A stretch of 64,000 bases of DNA, from contig NZ_CP011789.1 of NCBI RefSeq assembly GCF_001636055.1, positions 3,596,001 through 3,660,000 on the forward strand, given 5' to 3'. This document shows positions 45,995 to 59,317 of the stretch, piece after piece. Under the pieces are notes generated by a model. The model was not told the DNA's origin, searched no databases, and was given only the letters and a program-made list of their open reading frames with translations. The position numbers were made by a program, and so were the translations under genes. Numbering within the stretch: the stretch's first letter is position 1; every line of letters begins with the position of its first letter. Source of the DNA: Pseudomonas putida (GTDB taxonomy: Bacteria > Pseudomonadota > Gammaproteobacteria > Pseudomonadales > Pseudomonadaceae).

Positions 45995-46477
45995 TCAGTG
46001 CTTCATGTGCATGTGGTCGTGCCCGGCATCCATCTCGGCAGTCAGCGGCTTGACCGGCGCCTGCACCTCGAGTGTCTGCTTCTGGCCCTTGGCATCTTCG
46101 ATGGTCAAGGTCAGTGGCACCTGCTGCCCTTCCTTCACCTGCTCGTTCAGGCCCATCAACATCACGTGCAAACCGTTGGGATCGAGGGTCACCGGCTTGC
46201 CGGCCGGCAGCTCCACGCCCTTCACTTCACGCATGCCCATCACATCGCCATTCATGGTCATCTCGTGCACCTGCACGGTCTTGGCCACCGGCGAAGCCAC
46301 GCTCACCAGCTTGCTGTCGGTGCTGGCGGTCAGGGTCATGAAGGCACCGGTGGACTGCTGGTGCGGCACGCTGGCGCGCACCCAGGCATCGCTTACGGTG
46401 GTGTCGGCCAGGGCCGGCAGGGCCAGGCCCAGCAGGGCGAGAGCGGCCAGGCCGCGCTTGATCGGTTGCATCGACAT
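45995..46477 (-). CDS. Periplasmic copper chaperone PCu(A)C
   Basis: 160 residues with a signal peptide ending ALPALA. The copper site has the exact spacing H71-x10-M82-x21-H104-x-M106, as in the PCu(A)C family. A Met/His-rich tail (DAGHDHMHMKH) adds possible copper ligands. It delivers Cu(I) to cytochrome oxidase or to SCO. Its ATG follows the SCO stop directly (TGA-ATG), so both are in one operon for CuA/CuB site assembly. Confidence 0.92.
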   Translation of the reverse strand: MSMQPIKRGLAALALLGLALPALADTTVSDAWVRASVPHQQSTGAFMTLTASTDSKLVSVASPVAKTVQVHEMTMNGDVMGMREVKGVELPAGKPVTLDPNGLHVMLMGLNEQVKEGQQVPLTLTIEDAKGQKQTLEVQAPVKPLTAEMDAGHDHMHMKH

Positions 46478-47086
46478 TCAGCAGATCTCCATCAGGGTGC
46501 GCAGGTCTTCGGCGCATTCCTGGGCATTCAGGGAATGGCCCAGGCTCAGGCGCAGGGTGCCACGCGTATCGTAGACGTAGCTGGTGGACGAGTGGGAAAT
46601 GGTATAGGTGTCGCCGGCAGGGACCTTTTCGTAGAACACCTTGAACTCCCTGGCCACCTCCTCGATTTCTTCCGGGGTGCCGGTCAGGGCGACGAACGAT
46701 GGATCGAAGGCCTTGACGTAGGCGTCGAGCACTTCAGGGGTATCACGCTCCGGGTCCAGGGTGATGAACACCACCTGGAACAGGTCGCGGTCACGGCCCT
46801 TGAGCAGTTTGCGGATCTGCGCGGCGCGTGCCAGCGTGGTCGGGCAGACCGCCGGGCACTGGGTGAAACCGAAGAAGATCATCGGCATCGAGCCGTAGAA
46901 GCTCGACAGGGTACGCTCGTTACCCTGCGGATCCTTGAGCTTGAACTTGCGTCCAAGGATCTCGTTGCTCATGTTCTTGCCGTACTTGAAGTCCAGGCCC
47001 CGGGCCGGGTTGCAACCCGCCAGCAGGCCAAGCCCCAGTACGCCCATCCCGGCGACGACCGCGCGCCGGGTCAGTAGATCAGTCAT
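46478..47086 (-). CDS. SCO1/SenC-family copper protein
   Basis: 202 residues. A lipobox-like end of the signal (LLAGC, C25), with RR ahead of the hydrophobic part, suggests a membrane-anchored periplasmic protein. The copper/redox site is C77 and C81 (TQCPAVCPTT) with H165 (TISHSS). It has the thioredoxin-like fold, with FFGFTQCP and ITLDPERDTPEVL. It assists cytochrome c oxidase copper loading. AAGGAT is the RBS. It precedes the PCu(A)C gene in the operon. Confidence 0.92.
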   Translation of the reverse strand: MTDLLTRRAVVAGMGVLGLGLLAGCNPARGLDFKYGKNMSNEILGRKFKLKDPQGNERTLSSFYGSMPMIFFGFTQCPAVCPTTLARAAQIRKLLKGRDRDLFQVVFITLDPERDTPEVLDAYVKAFDPSFVALTGTPEEIEEVAREFKVFYEKVPAGDTYTISHSSTSYVYDTRGTLRLSLGHSLNAQECAEDLRTLMEIC

Positions 47087-47297
47087 GGAACCATCCTTTA
47101 CAGGGAAGGTGCCGGCCCTCGAGCAGGGCCGGTCGAAAAACCGGGGCATTCTGGCATGACACCCTGAGACCAGCTACCCGACACCCGGAAGATCGGCCCG
47201 CAGCCCTTGATTTACGGGCTGCGGCCTGTTGTCGCAGGGCTTGAAACAGTAACACTTTGTTGCTAGGCAAAGGCATTTTTGGCGGGTGGCGAATGCA

Positions 47298-47363
47298 ATC
47301 GCGGGGCAAGCCCGCTCCTGCAGGTACGACGCCGTACCTGCAGGAGCGGGCTTGCCCCGCGAT
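47298..47363. repeat. REP pair forming a perfect 30-bp inverted repeat
   Basis: ATCGCGGGGCAAGCCCGCTC and the next ten bases (47298-47327) are exactly complementary to 47334-47363, with a 6-nt loop. It lies 8 nt beyond the nfuA stop, so it probably also ends or stabilises that transcript. The wider gap 47087-47371 also holds a 9-bp dyad at 47198-47224 (CCGCAGCCC) and nothing else recognisable. Confidence 0.8.
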
Positions 47364-47371
47364 AGGGCCTA

Positions 47372-47965
<594 letters not shown>

Positions 47966-48014
47966 TCACAGACTTGCCGCCCAGTGTACGCCAAGCCAGG
48001 CCTCGAACAAAGTC

Positions 48015-49049
48015 CTAGTAATTGACTCGGGATAGTGCAGGCGCCACCTGCCGTGTCCCGCGCGCCCCGAACCAGGCCTTGAGGCGCCGATACAGGCCAC
48101 GCTCCAGCCACTGGTAGCTGAACCACGACATTAGTCCGATTGACGGTACGCAGAAGGCGAACACCAGATACGGATTGAGCCGCAGCCGCTGGCTGATGAA
48201 CCAGCCGCCCCACAGTACCAGCACGTGGGTGAGATACACCGAGTACGAACAGTCGCCCAGCGCCTTGAGCACCCGGTTGCCGCGAAAGTACGGCTCCAGC
48301 GCGATGAAGGCCAGCACCACCATCGCACTCGGCAGGCCCCAGTGCAGCAGGCGCTGCGAGGCGTCGAGCTGGTACAGCGCGTACCCCGCCGCCGCCAGCA
48401 CCGCCAGCGGCAGCCACAGCCCCTCGCGGATCAGTCCACGCCGGTACAGCACACCCAGGCCGATGCCCAGCAGGAACTCGTAGATGATGTCGTTGTTGTA
48501 GAAGCGGCTGAGCACACCCAGGCGCCCCAGCACCTCGCTGACCAGCAGCAGCGCCGCGGTGACCAGCACCAGGTGATGACGCTGGCGTACCAGGAACGCC
48601 AGGCCGAACAGCAGGTAGAAGAACATCTCGAAGTTCAGCGTCCAACCCACGTTGAGGGTGGGGTACAGCCCATAGCCACCCGGGTTTTCCGCTGGCACGA
48701 ACAACAGCGACAGCACCAGGTGCTGCCACTCGAACACCTGATGCGGCATCCAGCGGCTGGCCACCAGCAACAGCAGCGCCATGAGCAAGGTGTAGAACCA
48801 GTACGCCGGGACGATGCGCAAGGCGCGGTTGAGCAGGAATTCGCGCGGGGCGATCTCCTTGTCGCGGGTCGAGAGGTAGATCACCAGGCCGCTGATGACG
48901 AAGAAGATGTCGACCCCCACCGCGCCGCGCTCGGCGAGCAGGCGGCCGACGGGGCCTTTGGCATTGAAATCGAAGAAGATCTGCATGAAGTGGTGGCAGA
49001 CCACCACCCAGGCGGCGAACGCCCGAAGCGCTTGAAGCGAATACAGCAT
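48015..49049 (-). CDS. Acyltransferase_3-family membrane acyltransferase
   Basis: 344 residues with about ten membrane helices. The catalytic His is in WVVVCHHFMQ near the N-terminus, followed by RGAVGVDIFFVISGLVIY, the family hallmark. The C-terminus is basic. Such enzymes O-acetylate sugars of exopolysaccharide, LPS or periplasmic glucans. ATG 49049 gives MLYSLQALRAFAAW with AGGA upstream; 34 more residues in the frame are rejected. It is isolated, without glycan genes nearby. Confidence 0.9.
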   Translation of the reverse strand: MLYSLQALRAFAAWVVVCHHFMQIFFDFNAKGPVGRLLAERGAVGVDIFFVISGLVIYLSTRDKEIAPREFLLNRALRIVPAYWFYTLLMALLLLVASRWMPHQVFEWQHLVLSLLFVPAENPGGYGLYPTLNVGWTLNFEMFFYLLFGLAFLVRQRHHLVLVTAALLLVSEVLGRLGVLSRFYNNDIIYEFLLGIGLGVLYRRGLIREGLWLPLAVLAAAGYALYQLDASQRLLHWGLPSAMVVLAFIALEPYFRGNRVLKALGDCSYSVYLTHVLVLWGGWFISQRLRLNPYLVFAFCVPSIGLMSWFSYQWLERGLYRRLKAWFGARGTRQVAPALSRVNY

Positions 49050-49131
49050 GGGTTGTCCTGCGGTTCTTGGTGCATTCAGGCCCACCGGCGAGCACTGCTC
49101 GCGCGAATCACGGAACCCGCCTGCTCCCGCC

Positions 49132-49159
49132 TGTGGGAGCGAGCTTGTCACGCGATGGG
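49132..49159. repeat. Single REP element
   Basis: TGTGGGAGCGAGCTTGTCAC followed by GCGATGGG: a diverged single copy of the local REP family, between the acyltransferase start and the cti terminator. Confidence 0.5.
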
Positions 49160-49203
49160 CTGCAACGCATCGCCGGGGCCACCCACAGGTCCGACCGCAG
49201 AAA

Positions 49204-49232
49204 GCCGGGAAAGGTCGGACGCCTTTCCCGGC
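49204..49232 (-). terminator. Terminator of cti
   Basis: GCCGGGAAAGG and CCTTTCCCGGC, 11-bp stem with 7-nt loop, 6 nt after the cti stop. On the minus strand it is followed by TTTCT. Confidence 0.75.
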
Positions 49233-49238
49233 AATCGA

Positions 49239-51539
49239 TCAGAGGTTCTCGTAGCGGTTCATGTCCAGCACGCCCGCCTCCACCGGCTCGGTCTCCTTGA
49301 TGTAGGTGTTCAGGTCGTGGAAGTACCGCCAGAACTGCGGGTGGCTGCGGCGCACGCCCCAACGCTCGACGATACGCTCGAACTTGCCCTGGTCGTCACG
49401 CGCAGCCTCCATGTCCTCGACGAACTCCGGTACGTCACTGGCCGGAATGTTGAAGATGAAGTTCGGGTAGCTGCTGAGCACGCCCGGATACAGGGTCAGG
49501 GTGTCCAGCCCCGGCTGGTAGCGATAGGCCTCGCCCAGCAGGAAGGCGACGTTGCTGTGCGCGCGGTTGCGCAACAGGCTGTAGACCTGACGCTGACCGC
49601 CCTGCCCTTCGATGCGCAGCATGGTCGCCTCGGGCAGTTGGCCGATCACCTTGAGCCCTGCCGCCGGGCGCGACACCAGGCGGCTCAGGCTCTGCTCCAC
49701 ATCACGAAACGCTTCGTTCATCTGTGGTCGCGAGCAGTAGGCACCGGTGCAGCGGTTGATCGGATCGGGTGCTGCGTTCAGGCTGCCGGTGCGCTGCAGC
49801 AGCTTGAGGCCGAAGTCGCGCGTGGCATTGTGCTCGTTCAGTTGCAGGGCGCTTGGGGTATCGGTGTCGATGTCGGTGTAGTCGAGCCACATCTTCACCT
49901 TGCCGCTGTTCTGGTACCAGTCGCTGAGAATCGCGCCGCGCTTGTTGGCCGGCATCAGGCGCAGGAAGTTGACCTCGGCGCCGTTGCGGATCAGGTCGAA
50001 GTACAGGCGCGTCTGCAACTGGTGCGAGACATTCCCGTACACGTCGAAGTTGACCGCCAGTTGGTAGTAGGTGCGCTCCAGCAGCGGGTAGTCGAACAGC
50101 CAGATGGTCAACGGCACGTCACCGATCAGCCCCTTGCTCACCGAGGCGCTGTCGAAGTGGCGGAAGATGCTGAGCAAGGCGTTGTCGTTGCCTGCCCACA
50201 GCGTCGACCAGCTCGGCGCTGGCATTTCGGCGTAGGCCTCGCGGCGCAGGGTCTCGTAGTCGTTGCGCTTGTCGCGGTAGGCACGCCACAGGCTCAGCAC
50301 GCTGCCGACATCGTCGATCTGCCCCGGCATGGCCAGCAACGGCGTGGCCTGGCCGCGGTAGGCGGCATCGGTGACGTAGCGGTCATGGGCCGGCTCCTGG
50401 AACAGCGCCCAGAAGTTGTCGCGGATCACGTCAGTGGCGATCTGCCCGCGGCACACCGGGCCACGGATGAAGGTGCGCACGAAGTACTCGGCGTTGTCGA
50501 GCATGAACTGGTAGCGCGCCACCGCCGGAATCGCCTCGAAGGTCTCGAACGGGTTGGCCCGGCGCTGCGGGCCATAGCCCGGCAGCGAGGTGGCGCGCCA
50601 GTCGCCGCTGTAGAACAGCTGCTTGACCCGCTTGAGCTTCTGCGGCCCCATCGGGTAGGTGATGTGCGTCTTGTGCACGATCACGCCCTGCACCGGGATC
50701 AACCGGTAGTAGAAGTCATTGCCCGGCGGGTCGTTGGGGCGGCGCGTGGCGATCACGTCGACCGGCTGGCCACTGGGCGTGCGCGAGCGGACCCACTGGA
50801 AGAAGTGCCCCTGCTCGCCGCCGACGAAATAGATGTGCGCCAGGAACAAATGCTCGTACAGCCAGCGCCCGACCAGCGCCTCGGTGGAGCCCGGACGGTT
50901 GAGCAGAGCTTCCCAGTCGGCGATCTGCTTCGCTTCGCTGGGGCTTGGCTGGATCGGCTGGTACTCGACCGGTGCACCGGCCGCCAGCCAACGCTGCAGG
51001 GTCGAATATTCCTGGTCGGTCAGCCCGGTAACCGCCAGCGGCATGCCCTCTTTCGGGTGCGCACCGGCATAGGCGTCGAACTCGTGCGGCAGCGGGCACA
51101 TGTTATTGCGGTTCAGGCCCAGGACGATCTCCTCGGGCAGCTTGGCGTTAGGCGTGAGCGGCGTCTTGTGGCCCAGTTCGAGCATGCGCGCCATCAGCGC
51201 GGCCTGGCTGCCCTGATTGTCGAGCACCGAGTAGAAGCCTTTCTTGCGCCAGCCCTCTTCATTCTGCGCGTCATAGAACAATCGCGTGGTGGCGACCGCC
51301 TGGCTGCGCTCGCCCTGGTACACCGGCACCTTGGAGGCGCCGCGCTCGGCACCTTCTGCGCTGCCCAGGTTGAGCTGGCAGGCGGCGTCGTTGCAGGCGT
51401 GGCAGGCCACGCACTTCTGGGTGAAGATCGGCTGGATGTCACGGGTATAAGAGATGGCCGAGCTCGATTGAGGGGCCTGCGCCAATGCTGCGCCGCTGAC
51501 GAGCAGGGCGAAGATGGCGACGATAAAACGATGCACCAT
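49239..51539 (-). CDS. cti: Fatty acid cis/trans isomerase
   Basis: 766 residues, the length known for P. putida Cti. The signal peptide ends near SGAALA. The haem c motif is C43-V-A-C46-H47 (QKCVACH). The periplasmic enzyme turns cis-unsaturated membrane fatty acids to trans without prior release, hardening the membrane within minutes of solvent or heat stress. It lies back to back with metH, as described for P. putida. The ATG giving MVHRFIVAIF is used; 11 further residues in the frame are not. Confidence 0.96.
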   Translation of the reverse strand: MVHRFIVAIFALLVSGAALAQAPQSSSAISYTRDIQPIFTQKCVACHACNDAACQLNLGSAEGAERGASKVPVYQGERSQAVATTRLFYDAQNEEGWRKKGFYSVLDNQGSQAALMARMLELGHKTPLTPNAKLPEEIVLGLNRNNMCPLPHEFDAYAGAHPKEGMPLAVTGLTDQEYSTLQRWLAAGAPVEYQPIQPSPSEAKQIADWEALLNRPGSTEALVGRWLYEHLFLAHIYFVGGEQGHFFQWVRSRTPSGQPVDVIATRRPNDPPGNDFYYRLIPVQGVIVHKTHITYPMGPQKLKRVKQLFYSGDWRATSLPGYGPQRRANPFETFEAIPAVARYQFMLDNAEYFVRTFIRGPVCRGQIATDVIRDNFWALFQEPAHDRYVTDAAYRGQATPLLAMPGQIDDVGSVLSLWRAYRDKRNDYETLRREAYAEMPAPSWSTLWAGNDNALLSIFRHFDSASVSKGLIGDVPLTIWLFDYPLLERTYYQLAVNFDVYGNVSHQLQTRLYFDLIRNGAEVNFLRLMPANKRGAILSDWYQNSGKVKMWLDYTDIDTDTPSALQLNEHNATRDFGLKLLQRTGSLNAAPDPINRCTGAYCSRPQMNEAFRDVEQSLSRLVSRPAAGLKVIGQLPEATMLRIEGQGGQRQVYSLLRNRAHSNVAFLLGEAYRYQPGLDTLTLYPGVLSSYPNFIFNIPASDVPEFVEDMEAARDDQGKFERIVERWGVRRSHPQFWRYFHDLNTYIKETEPVEAGVLDMNRYENL

Positions 51540-51617
51540 GTGCCGAATGTCCTGGTTCTTGATAGCTGTCACGATTTGCCTTTCTGTCCCTGGGACTGAG
51601 CCTTGGCACCACCAACA

Positions 51618-51630
51618 TGAATCAAATTCA
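51618..51630. promoter_or_regulatory. Putative MetR box upstream of metH
   Basis: TGAATCAAATTCA fits the MetR consensus TGAA-N5-TTCA (with central T on the other strand). It is embedded in the larger dyad CATGAAT-CAA-ATTCATG (51616-51632), about 83 nt before the metH ATG, in the cti-metH divergent gap. Confidence 0.55.
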
Positions 51631-51712
51631 TGAGACCGGGCGATGCGCCTAAAATCCGTGCAGCTTTGTTATTATTCCGCACTTCCGTTATTTGTCCGAC
51701 CAGGTAGTTCTC

Positions 51713-55420
<3,708 letters not shown>

Positions 55421-55428
55421 GCGGGCTG

Positions 55429-55452
55429 CGTGGGGTGCTCAGGCACCCCGCG
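55429..55452. terminator. Hairpin between convergent metH and the sigma-54 activator gene
   Basis: GGGGTGC-TCAG-GCACCCC core, extended by a G-U and two more pairs to a 10-bp stem, 8 nt after the metH stop. No T-run, so efficiency is uncertain. Confidence 0.5.
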
Positions 55453-55474
55453 GCCCATGCCGAGCAAGCCTCGG

Positions 55475-56545
55475 CTACCCGGCTTTCCCCAGCGCACCGA
55501 TCTTCTCCAACCGCGCCCGCACGATGTTGCGGCTGATATTGAGCAAACGCCCAGTCTGCAACTGGTTGCCATGGCAGTAGCGGTAGGCGGCGCGAAACAC
55601 CGTCTCCTCGATATGCTCGTACAGGTTCGGCACGTTCTGCTCGAACAGCGCCAGCAGTGCGCTTTCCAGGCTCACCGGCGCCGCTGCCGCTGCTGGCAAT
55701 CCTGCCGTCACGGCCACTTCTCCCGGCAACACCGCCTGCGGGCGCATGTCCACCAGGTGCAGGTCCTGCGGTGCCACCACCTGCTGCCTGCACACCAGCA
55801 GCGCGTGATGGATGGCGTTTTCCAGCTCGCGGATGTTGCCAGGCCAGCTATGCGCCAGCAGCTTGCGCTCAGCCTCGAGACTCAGTGACGCGCGGTCATA
55901 GCCCAGGCGTCGGCAGTGCTCTTCGATGAAGAATTCGGCCAGCGGCAGGATATCCCCAGGTCGCTCGCGCAGTGGCGGCAGGCGGATGGTCGCCACGTGC
56001 AGACGGTAGAACAGGTCCTCGCGAAAATGCCCGGCCACCACCGCGTCGGCCAGGTTGACGTTGGTCGCCGCCACCAGCCGCACGTTGATCGGGATCGGCG
56101 TGCGTGAGCCCAGGCGCACAACCTCGCGCTCCTGCAGTACGCGCAGCAGCTTGACCTGCATGTTCAACGGCAGGTCACCGATTTCATCCAGAAACAGCGT
56201 GCCGCCATTGGCGGCCTCGAACCAGCCGGCCTTGTTCGAGGTTGCGCCGGTGAAGGCACCCTTTTCGTGGCCGAACAGTTCGCTCTCCACCAGGGTTTCT
56301 GCAAAAGCGCCGCAGTTGACCGCTACGAACGGCTCACGGCCACGGCGGCTCAGGTGATGGATGTGGCGGGCAACCAGCTCCTTGCCGGTGCCGGTCTCGC
56401 CGATGATCAGGGTGTTGGCCTCGCTCGGGGCCAGGCGCTCGATGCGGCTGAGCAGCTCCTGCGAGCGTGGGTCCTTGAAGACGAGCACGGTGGCACGTAC
56501 CGACTTGGTCAGCTCTCGGGCATTGGGGTGAGTGATCAGCGACAT
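55475..56545 (-). CDS. Sigma-54-dependent activator, SfnR-like
   Basis: 356 residues with no separate N-terminal sensor domain. The AAA+ domain has Walker A GETGTGKE at 49-56, the sigma-54 contact loop GAFTGA at 96-101 and Walker B LFLDEIGD at 117-124. A Fis-type HTH closes the protein ([20 protein letters not shown]). The short N-terminus ([20 protein letters not shown]) and total length match SfnR, the activator of dimethyl-sulfone and related sulfur genes in P. putida. It diverges from an SsuA/LLM monooxygenase operon preceded by a sigma-54-like promoter. AGGAA is the RBS. Confidence 0.88.
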   Translation of the reverse strand: MSLITHPNARELTKSVRATVLVFKDPRSQELLSRIERLAPSEANTLIIGETGTGKELVARHIHHLSRRGREPFVAVNCGAFAETLVESELFGHEKGAFTGATSNKAGWFEAANGGTLFLDEIGDLPLNMQVKLLRVLQEREVVRLGSRTPIPINVRLVAATNVNLADAVVAGHFREDLFYRLHVATIRLPPLRERPGDILPLAEFFIEEHCRRLGYDRASLSLEAERKLLAHSWPGNIRELENAIHHALLVCRQQVVAPQDLHLVDMRPQAVLPGEVAVTAGLPAAAAAPVSLESALLALFEQNVPNLYEHIEETVFRAAYRYCHGNQLQTGRLLNISRNIVRARLEKIGALGKAG

Positions 56546-56792
56546 GATGCATTCCTGGCAGTTGAAGCGCGCCCTCATAGTGCACGAATAAATTTAGACC
56601 CAAAAATTATTAATAAATATTTATATATTCGAAATTAACATATTGAAAAAATCAACACCTCGATTGCTGCTGGAGCAGCAGCGGGCCAGCAATGGCCTGC
56701 GCAGGGATCAGCAGCCAGGCCATCGCGAGGGCTCTGGGTTGAGGGCCTGAAGGCCTAGTGCCACCGGGGCTGGAGCGGATCCGGGCCGGTGC

Positions 56793-56808
56793 TGGCATGC
56801 ATTTCGCT
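56793..56808 (+). promoter_or_regulatory. Sigma-54-like promoter for the SsuA-LLM operon
   Basis: TGGCATGCATTTCGCT: GG and GC are exactly 10 nt apart. It matches TGGCACG-N4-TTGCW except at one base in each element. The start of transcription would be near 56820, leaving a 166-nt leader before the first gene. Confidence 0.6.
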
Positions 56809-56853
56809 CAAGGGGAGGTAACACCCTGTTGGTGGTTGGGGCCGCTGTGCGGC

Positions 56854-56939
56854 CATCGCGGGGCAAGCCCGCTCCCACAGGTTCAGCGCAGGTCCTGAGA
56901 ACCGCGCGGTACCTGTGGGAGCGGGCTTGCCCCGCGATG
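56854..56939. repeat. REP pair, 29-bp perfect inverted repeat
   Basis: 56854-56882 (starts CATCGCGGGGCAAGCCCGCT) is exactly complementary to 56911-56939, with a 28-nt spacer. It lies between the sigma-54-like promoter and the SsuA-like gene, so it would be in the 5' leader. Confidence 0.8.
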
Positions 56940-56985
56940 GGCTGCACCGCAGCCCCGACCGCACCACCACCTCCTGGAGCCGCAT

Positions 56986-58059
56986 ATGAACACCCCCTGG
57001 CGTCACGCCCTGGCCCTGCTCACCGGCCTGCTACTGAGCTTCTCCACCATCGCCGCCGAAGCCCCGCCCGCCGTGCGCATCGCCATCGTCGCCTTCACCC
57101 AGGGCGGCGCGCCGGTATTCGGCGGCATCCCTGGCCGGGTCATCGAAGAGGGCTGGCTGGCACAACAACTGGCCGAGCGCGGCGTCAAGCTCGAATGGGT
57201 CGCCCTGCCCCACGCCGGCGCCGGTCCGCAGATCAACGAGGGCTTCAGCAACAACAGCCTGGACTTCGCCGTGCGCGGCGACCTGCCGACCGTGATCGCC
57301 GGTGCCGGTGGCGTGCCGGGCAAGCTGGTCGTGCCCGGTGGCAGCGGCAACAACATCTACCTCGTCGTGCCCACCGACTCGCCAGTGCGCAGCATCCAGG
57401 ACCTCAAGGGCAAGCGCCTGGCCCTGCACCGTGGCCGTCCGTGGGAGTTCGCCTTCAGCAATTTCCTGCACAGCCAGGGCCTGAGCCTGGCCGACTTCAA
57501 GATCGCCAACCTCAACCCGCAGGTTGGCGCCGCCGCGGTGTCCGCCGGCAAGGTCGATGCCGCCGTGCTGCTCAACGAAGCCTATGCCCTGGAAGACAAA
57601 GGCGTGGCGCGCATTCTCTGGTCGACCAAGCAAGGCGCCAACGACTGGCGCCTGGTCTCCGACCTGTTCGGCACCGATTTGTTCGTCGAGCAGCACCCCG
57701 ACCTCACCCAACTGGTCGCCACCGCCTGGGTCAAGGCCGCCTGGTGGATCTCCCAGGCAGAGAACCGCGACGCCTACTACACGCTCTCCTCTCGCGCCGG
57801 CATTGCCGAAAGCGTGCTGCGCCGCGATGACCAGGACGACCCGGTGGCCTGGAAAGACCGCTGGGCACCGAAGACCGACGCCCAGCTCGAAGCCCATTAC
57901 CAGGCCCTGGCCCGCTACGCCCTGGAGAACCGGCTGATCCGCACGCCCTACGACATTCGCCACGACCTCGCCACCCACTTCACCCGCCAGGCCCTGCAAG
58001 ACCTGCAGCTCACCGGCTACTGGCCTGCGGTCGCCACGCAATTGAGCAAACAACCCTGA
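56986..58059 (+). CDS. SsuA/NMT1-like ABC substrate-binding protein
   Basis: 357 residues with a signal peptide of about 24 residues (LLSFSTIAAEA). It is a type II periplasmic binding fold: VRIAIVAFTQGG, then LDFAVRGDLPTVIAGAGG, and IQDLKGKRLALHRGRPWEFAF, where SsuA family members contact the sulfonate. It should bind an alkylsulfonate-like or other organosulfur anion. No SsuB/SsuC partners follow. GGAG lies 6 nt before the ATG. First gene of the run activated, by inference, by the SfnR-like protein. Confidence 0.85.
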   Translation: MNTPWRHALALLTGLLLSFSTIAAEAPPAVRIAIVAFTQGGAPVFGGIPGRVIEEGWLAQQLAERGVKLEWVALPHAGAGPQINEGFSNNSLDFAVRGDLPTVIAGAGGVPGKLVVPGGSGNNIYLVVPTDSPVRSIQDLKGKRLALHRGRPWEFAFSNFLHSQGLSLADFKIANLNPQVGAAAVSAGKVDAAVLLNEAYALEDKGVARILWSTKQGANDWRLVSDLFGTDLFVEQHPDLTQLVATAWVKAAWWISQAENRDAYYTLSSRAGIAESVLRRDDQDDPVAWKDRWAPKTDAQLEAHYQALARYALENRLIRTPYDIRHDLATHFTRQALQDLQLTGYWPAVATQLSKQP

Positions 58060-58081
58060 ATTTCCGAAAAGAGACCCGTCC

Positions 58082-59305
58082 ATGAAACTGCCTGCCACCC
58101 TCGTCTTCAGCCTTAGCGCCCTGGCCTTTTCGATCAGCGCCCTGGCCGCCCCGACCTACGCCCCCAAGCCCGACCCGCAGCAAGGCGACGGCCGTGTCTC
58201 GGCGTTCTACAGCTGGAGCGAAGTGATCCCCGCCGCCCCCGGCAAGCTGCTACGCAGCGAGCCGCTGGAGCAGACGCTGAGCCTGCCCAGCGCCGCCAGC
58301 GCCCAGCGGATTCTCTACAGCTCGCTGGACGGACGCGACGGCAAGACCCCGGTCGTGGTTTCCGGGGCGCTGTTCATCCCCAAGGGCAAGGCTCCCGCCG
58401 GCGGTTGGCCGGTGCTGAGCTGGGGCCACGGCACGGTCGGCGTCGCCGACATCTGCGCGCCATCCTGGGCCGGGCGCTCCTACCGTGACGTGCAATACCT
58501 CGACCGCTGGCTCAAGGAGGGCTTCGCCATCGTCGCCACCGACTACCAAGGGTTGGGCGTGCCCGGTGGTCACCCATTGCTGAACAACCGCACCGCGGCC
58601 TACGGCATCCTCGACGCCGCGCGTGCCGTGGTGCACGGCGTGCCGGGCCTGGCCGACAAGGTGCTGATCGTCGGCCAGTCCCAGGGCGGCGCCGGTGCCT
58701 TCGCCGCAGGCGCCTATGCCGCCACCTACGCGCCGGAGCTGGGCGTCAGAGGCAGCATCGGCACCGGAGTGATCTACACCGTCGGCTCGAAGAACGTCGG
58801 TGAACGGGACAACAACAAGGTCGACCCATCCCTGGCCTATGGCTTCTACACCTTGCTCGCCGCGCAGCAGTACGACCCGAGCATCGACCCTCGCGATCAC
58901 TACACCGACAAGGCCCTGCCACTGTTCGAGCAGGCCCGCAGCAGCTGCCTGTCATCGTTGGTCAGCGACGTGGTCGGTACCGGCCTTACCACCGCCAACT
59001 CCAAGAAGGACTACCAGGGCGACAAGCTCAAGCCATGGCTGGCGCAGGTCTCCTACCCGACGCTGAAGCTGGCGCAGCCGATCTTCATCGGCACCGGCGC
59101 CGAGGACCAGACCCCCACCGCCGCCAGCCAGGCCAAGCTGATGCAGGACGCCTGCGACGCCGGCTCCATCGTCGAAGGCCACCTGTACAAGGGCCTGGGC
59201 CACAGCGAGACCGTCAACGCCTCGCTCAAGGATTCGATCCCCTTCGCCCACAAAGTCATCAACGGCGAACCCATCACCCCGATCTGCAAACCGACAGTCC
59301 AGTAA
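58082..59305 (+). CDS. Secreted alpha/beta hydrolase, secretory-lipase (LIP) family
   Basis: 407 residues with a signal peptide of about 22 residues (FSISALAAP). The nucleophile elbow is GQSQGG with S200. An Asp near GTGAEDQTPT and a His in KGLGHSE complete the likely triad. The oxyanion region is SWGHGTVG. It starts 22 nt after the binding-protein stop. In this context it may free a sulfur-bearing acid or alcohol from an ester (such as a sulfate-ester or thioester-like compound), which would then be bound by the transport proteins. That link is inference. Confidence 0.85.
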   Translation: MKLPATLVFSLSALAFSISALAAPTYAPKPDPQQGDGRVSAFYSWSEVIPAAPGKLLRSEPLEQTLSLPSAASAQRILYSSLDGRDGKTPVVVSGALFIPKGKAPAGGWPVLSWGHGTVGVADICAPSWAGRSYRDVQYLDRWLKEGFAIVATDYQGLGVPGGHPLLNNRTAAYGILDAARAVVHGVPGLADKVLIVGQSQGGAGAFAAGAYAATYAPELGVRGSIGTGVIYTVGSKNVGERDNNKVDPSLAYGFYTLLAAQQYDPSIDPRDHYTDKALPLFEQARSSCLSSLVSDVVGTGLTTANSKKDYQGDKLKPWLAQVSYPTLKLAQPIFIGTGAEDQTPTAASQAKLMQDACDAGSIVEGHLYKGLGHSETVNASLKDSIPFAHKVINGEPITPICKPTVQ

Positions 59306-59317
59306 AGGAGGCCCGAC

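Larger units (their letters stand above)
56546..56985. other. 440-base divergent intergenic region with no gene
   Basis: In order: a very AT-rich stretch (about 56585-56655), probably the activator's own promoter; the dyad TGCTGCT-GG-AGCAGCA (56665-56680); GGCCA-GCAA-TGGCC (56684-56697), either of which could be an upstream activating site; the sigma-54-like promoter (56793-56808); and a REP pair (56854-56939) inside the predicted leader of the downstream operon. Confidence 0.7.

Noticed and set aside
48225-51599. 1124-residue open frame on the plus strand opposite the acyltransferase and cti
   Set aside because: Low-complexity Gln/Arg/His sequence with no family features, spanning two real genes and their gap.
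56916-56932. GG-N10-GC spacing inside the REP element near the SsuA-like gene
   Set aside because: The -12 part looks good, but the -24 part matches poorly and the same sequence recurs in every REP copy, so it is not a specific promoter.
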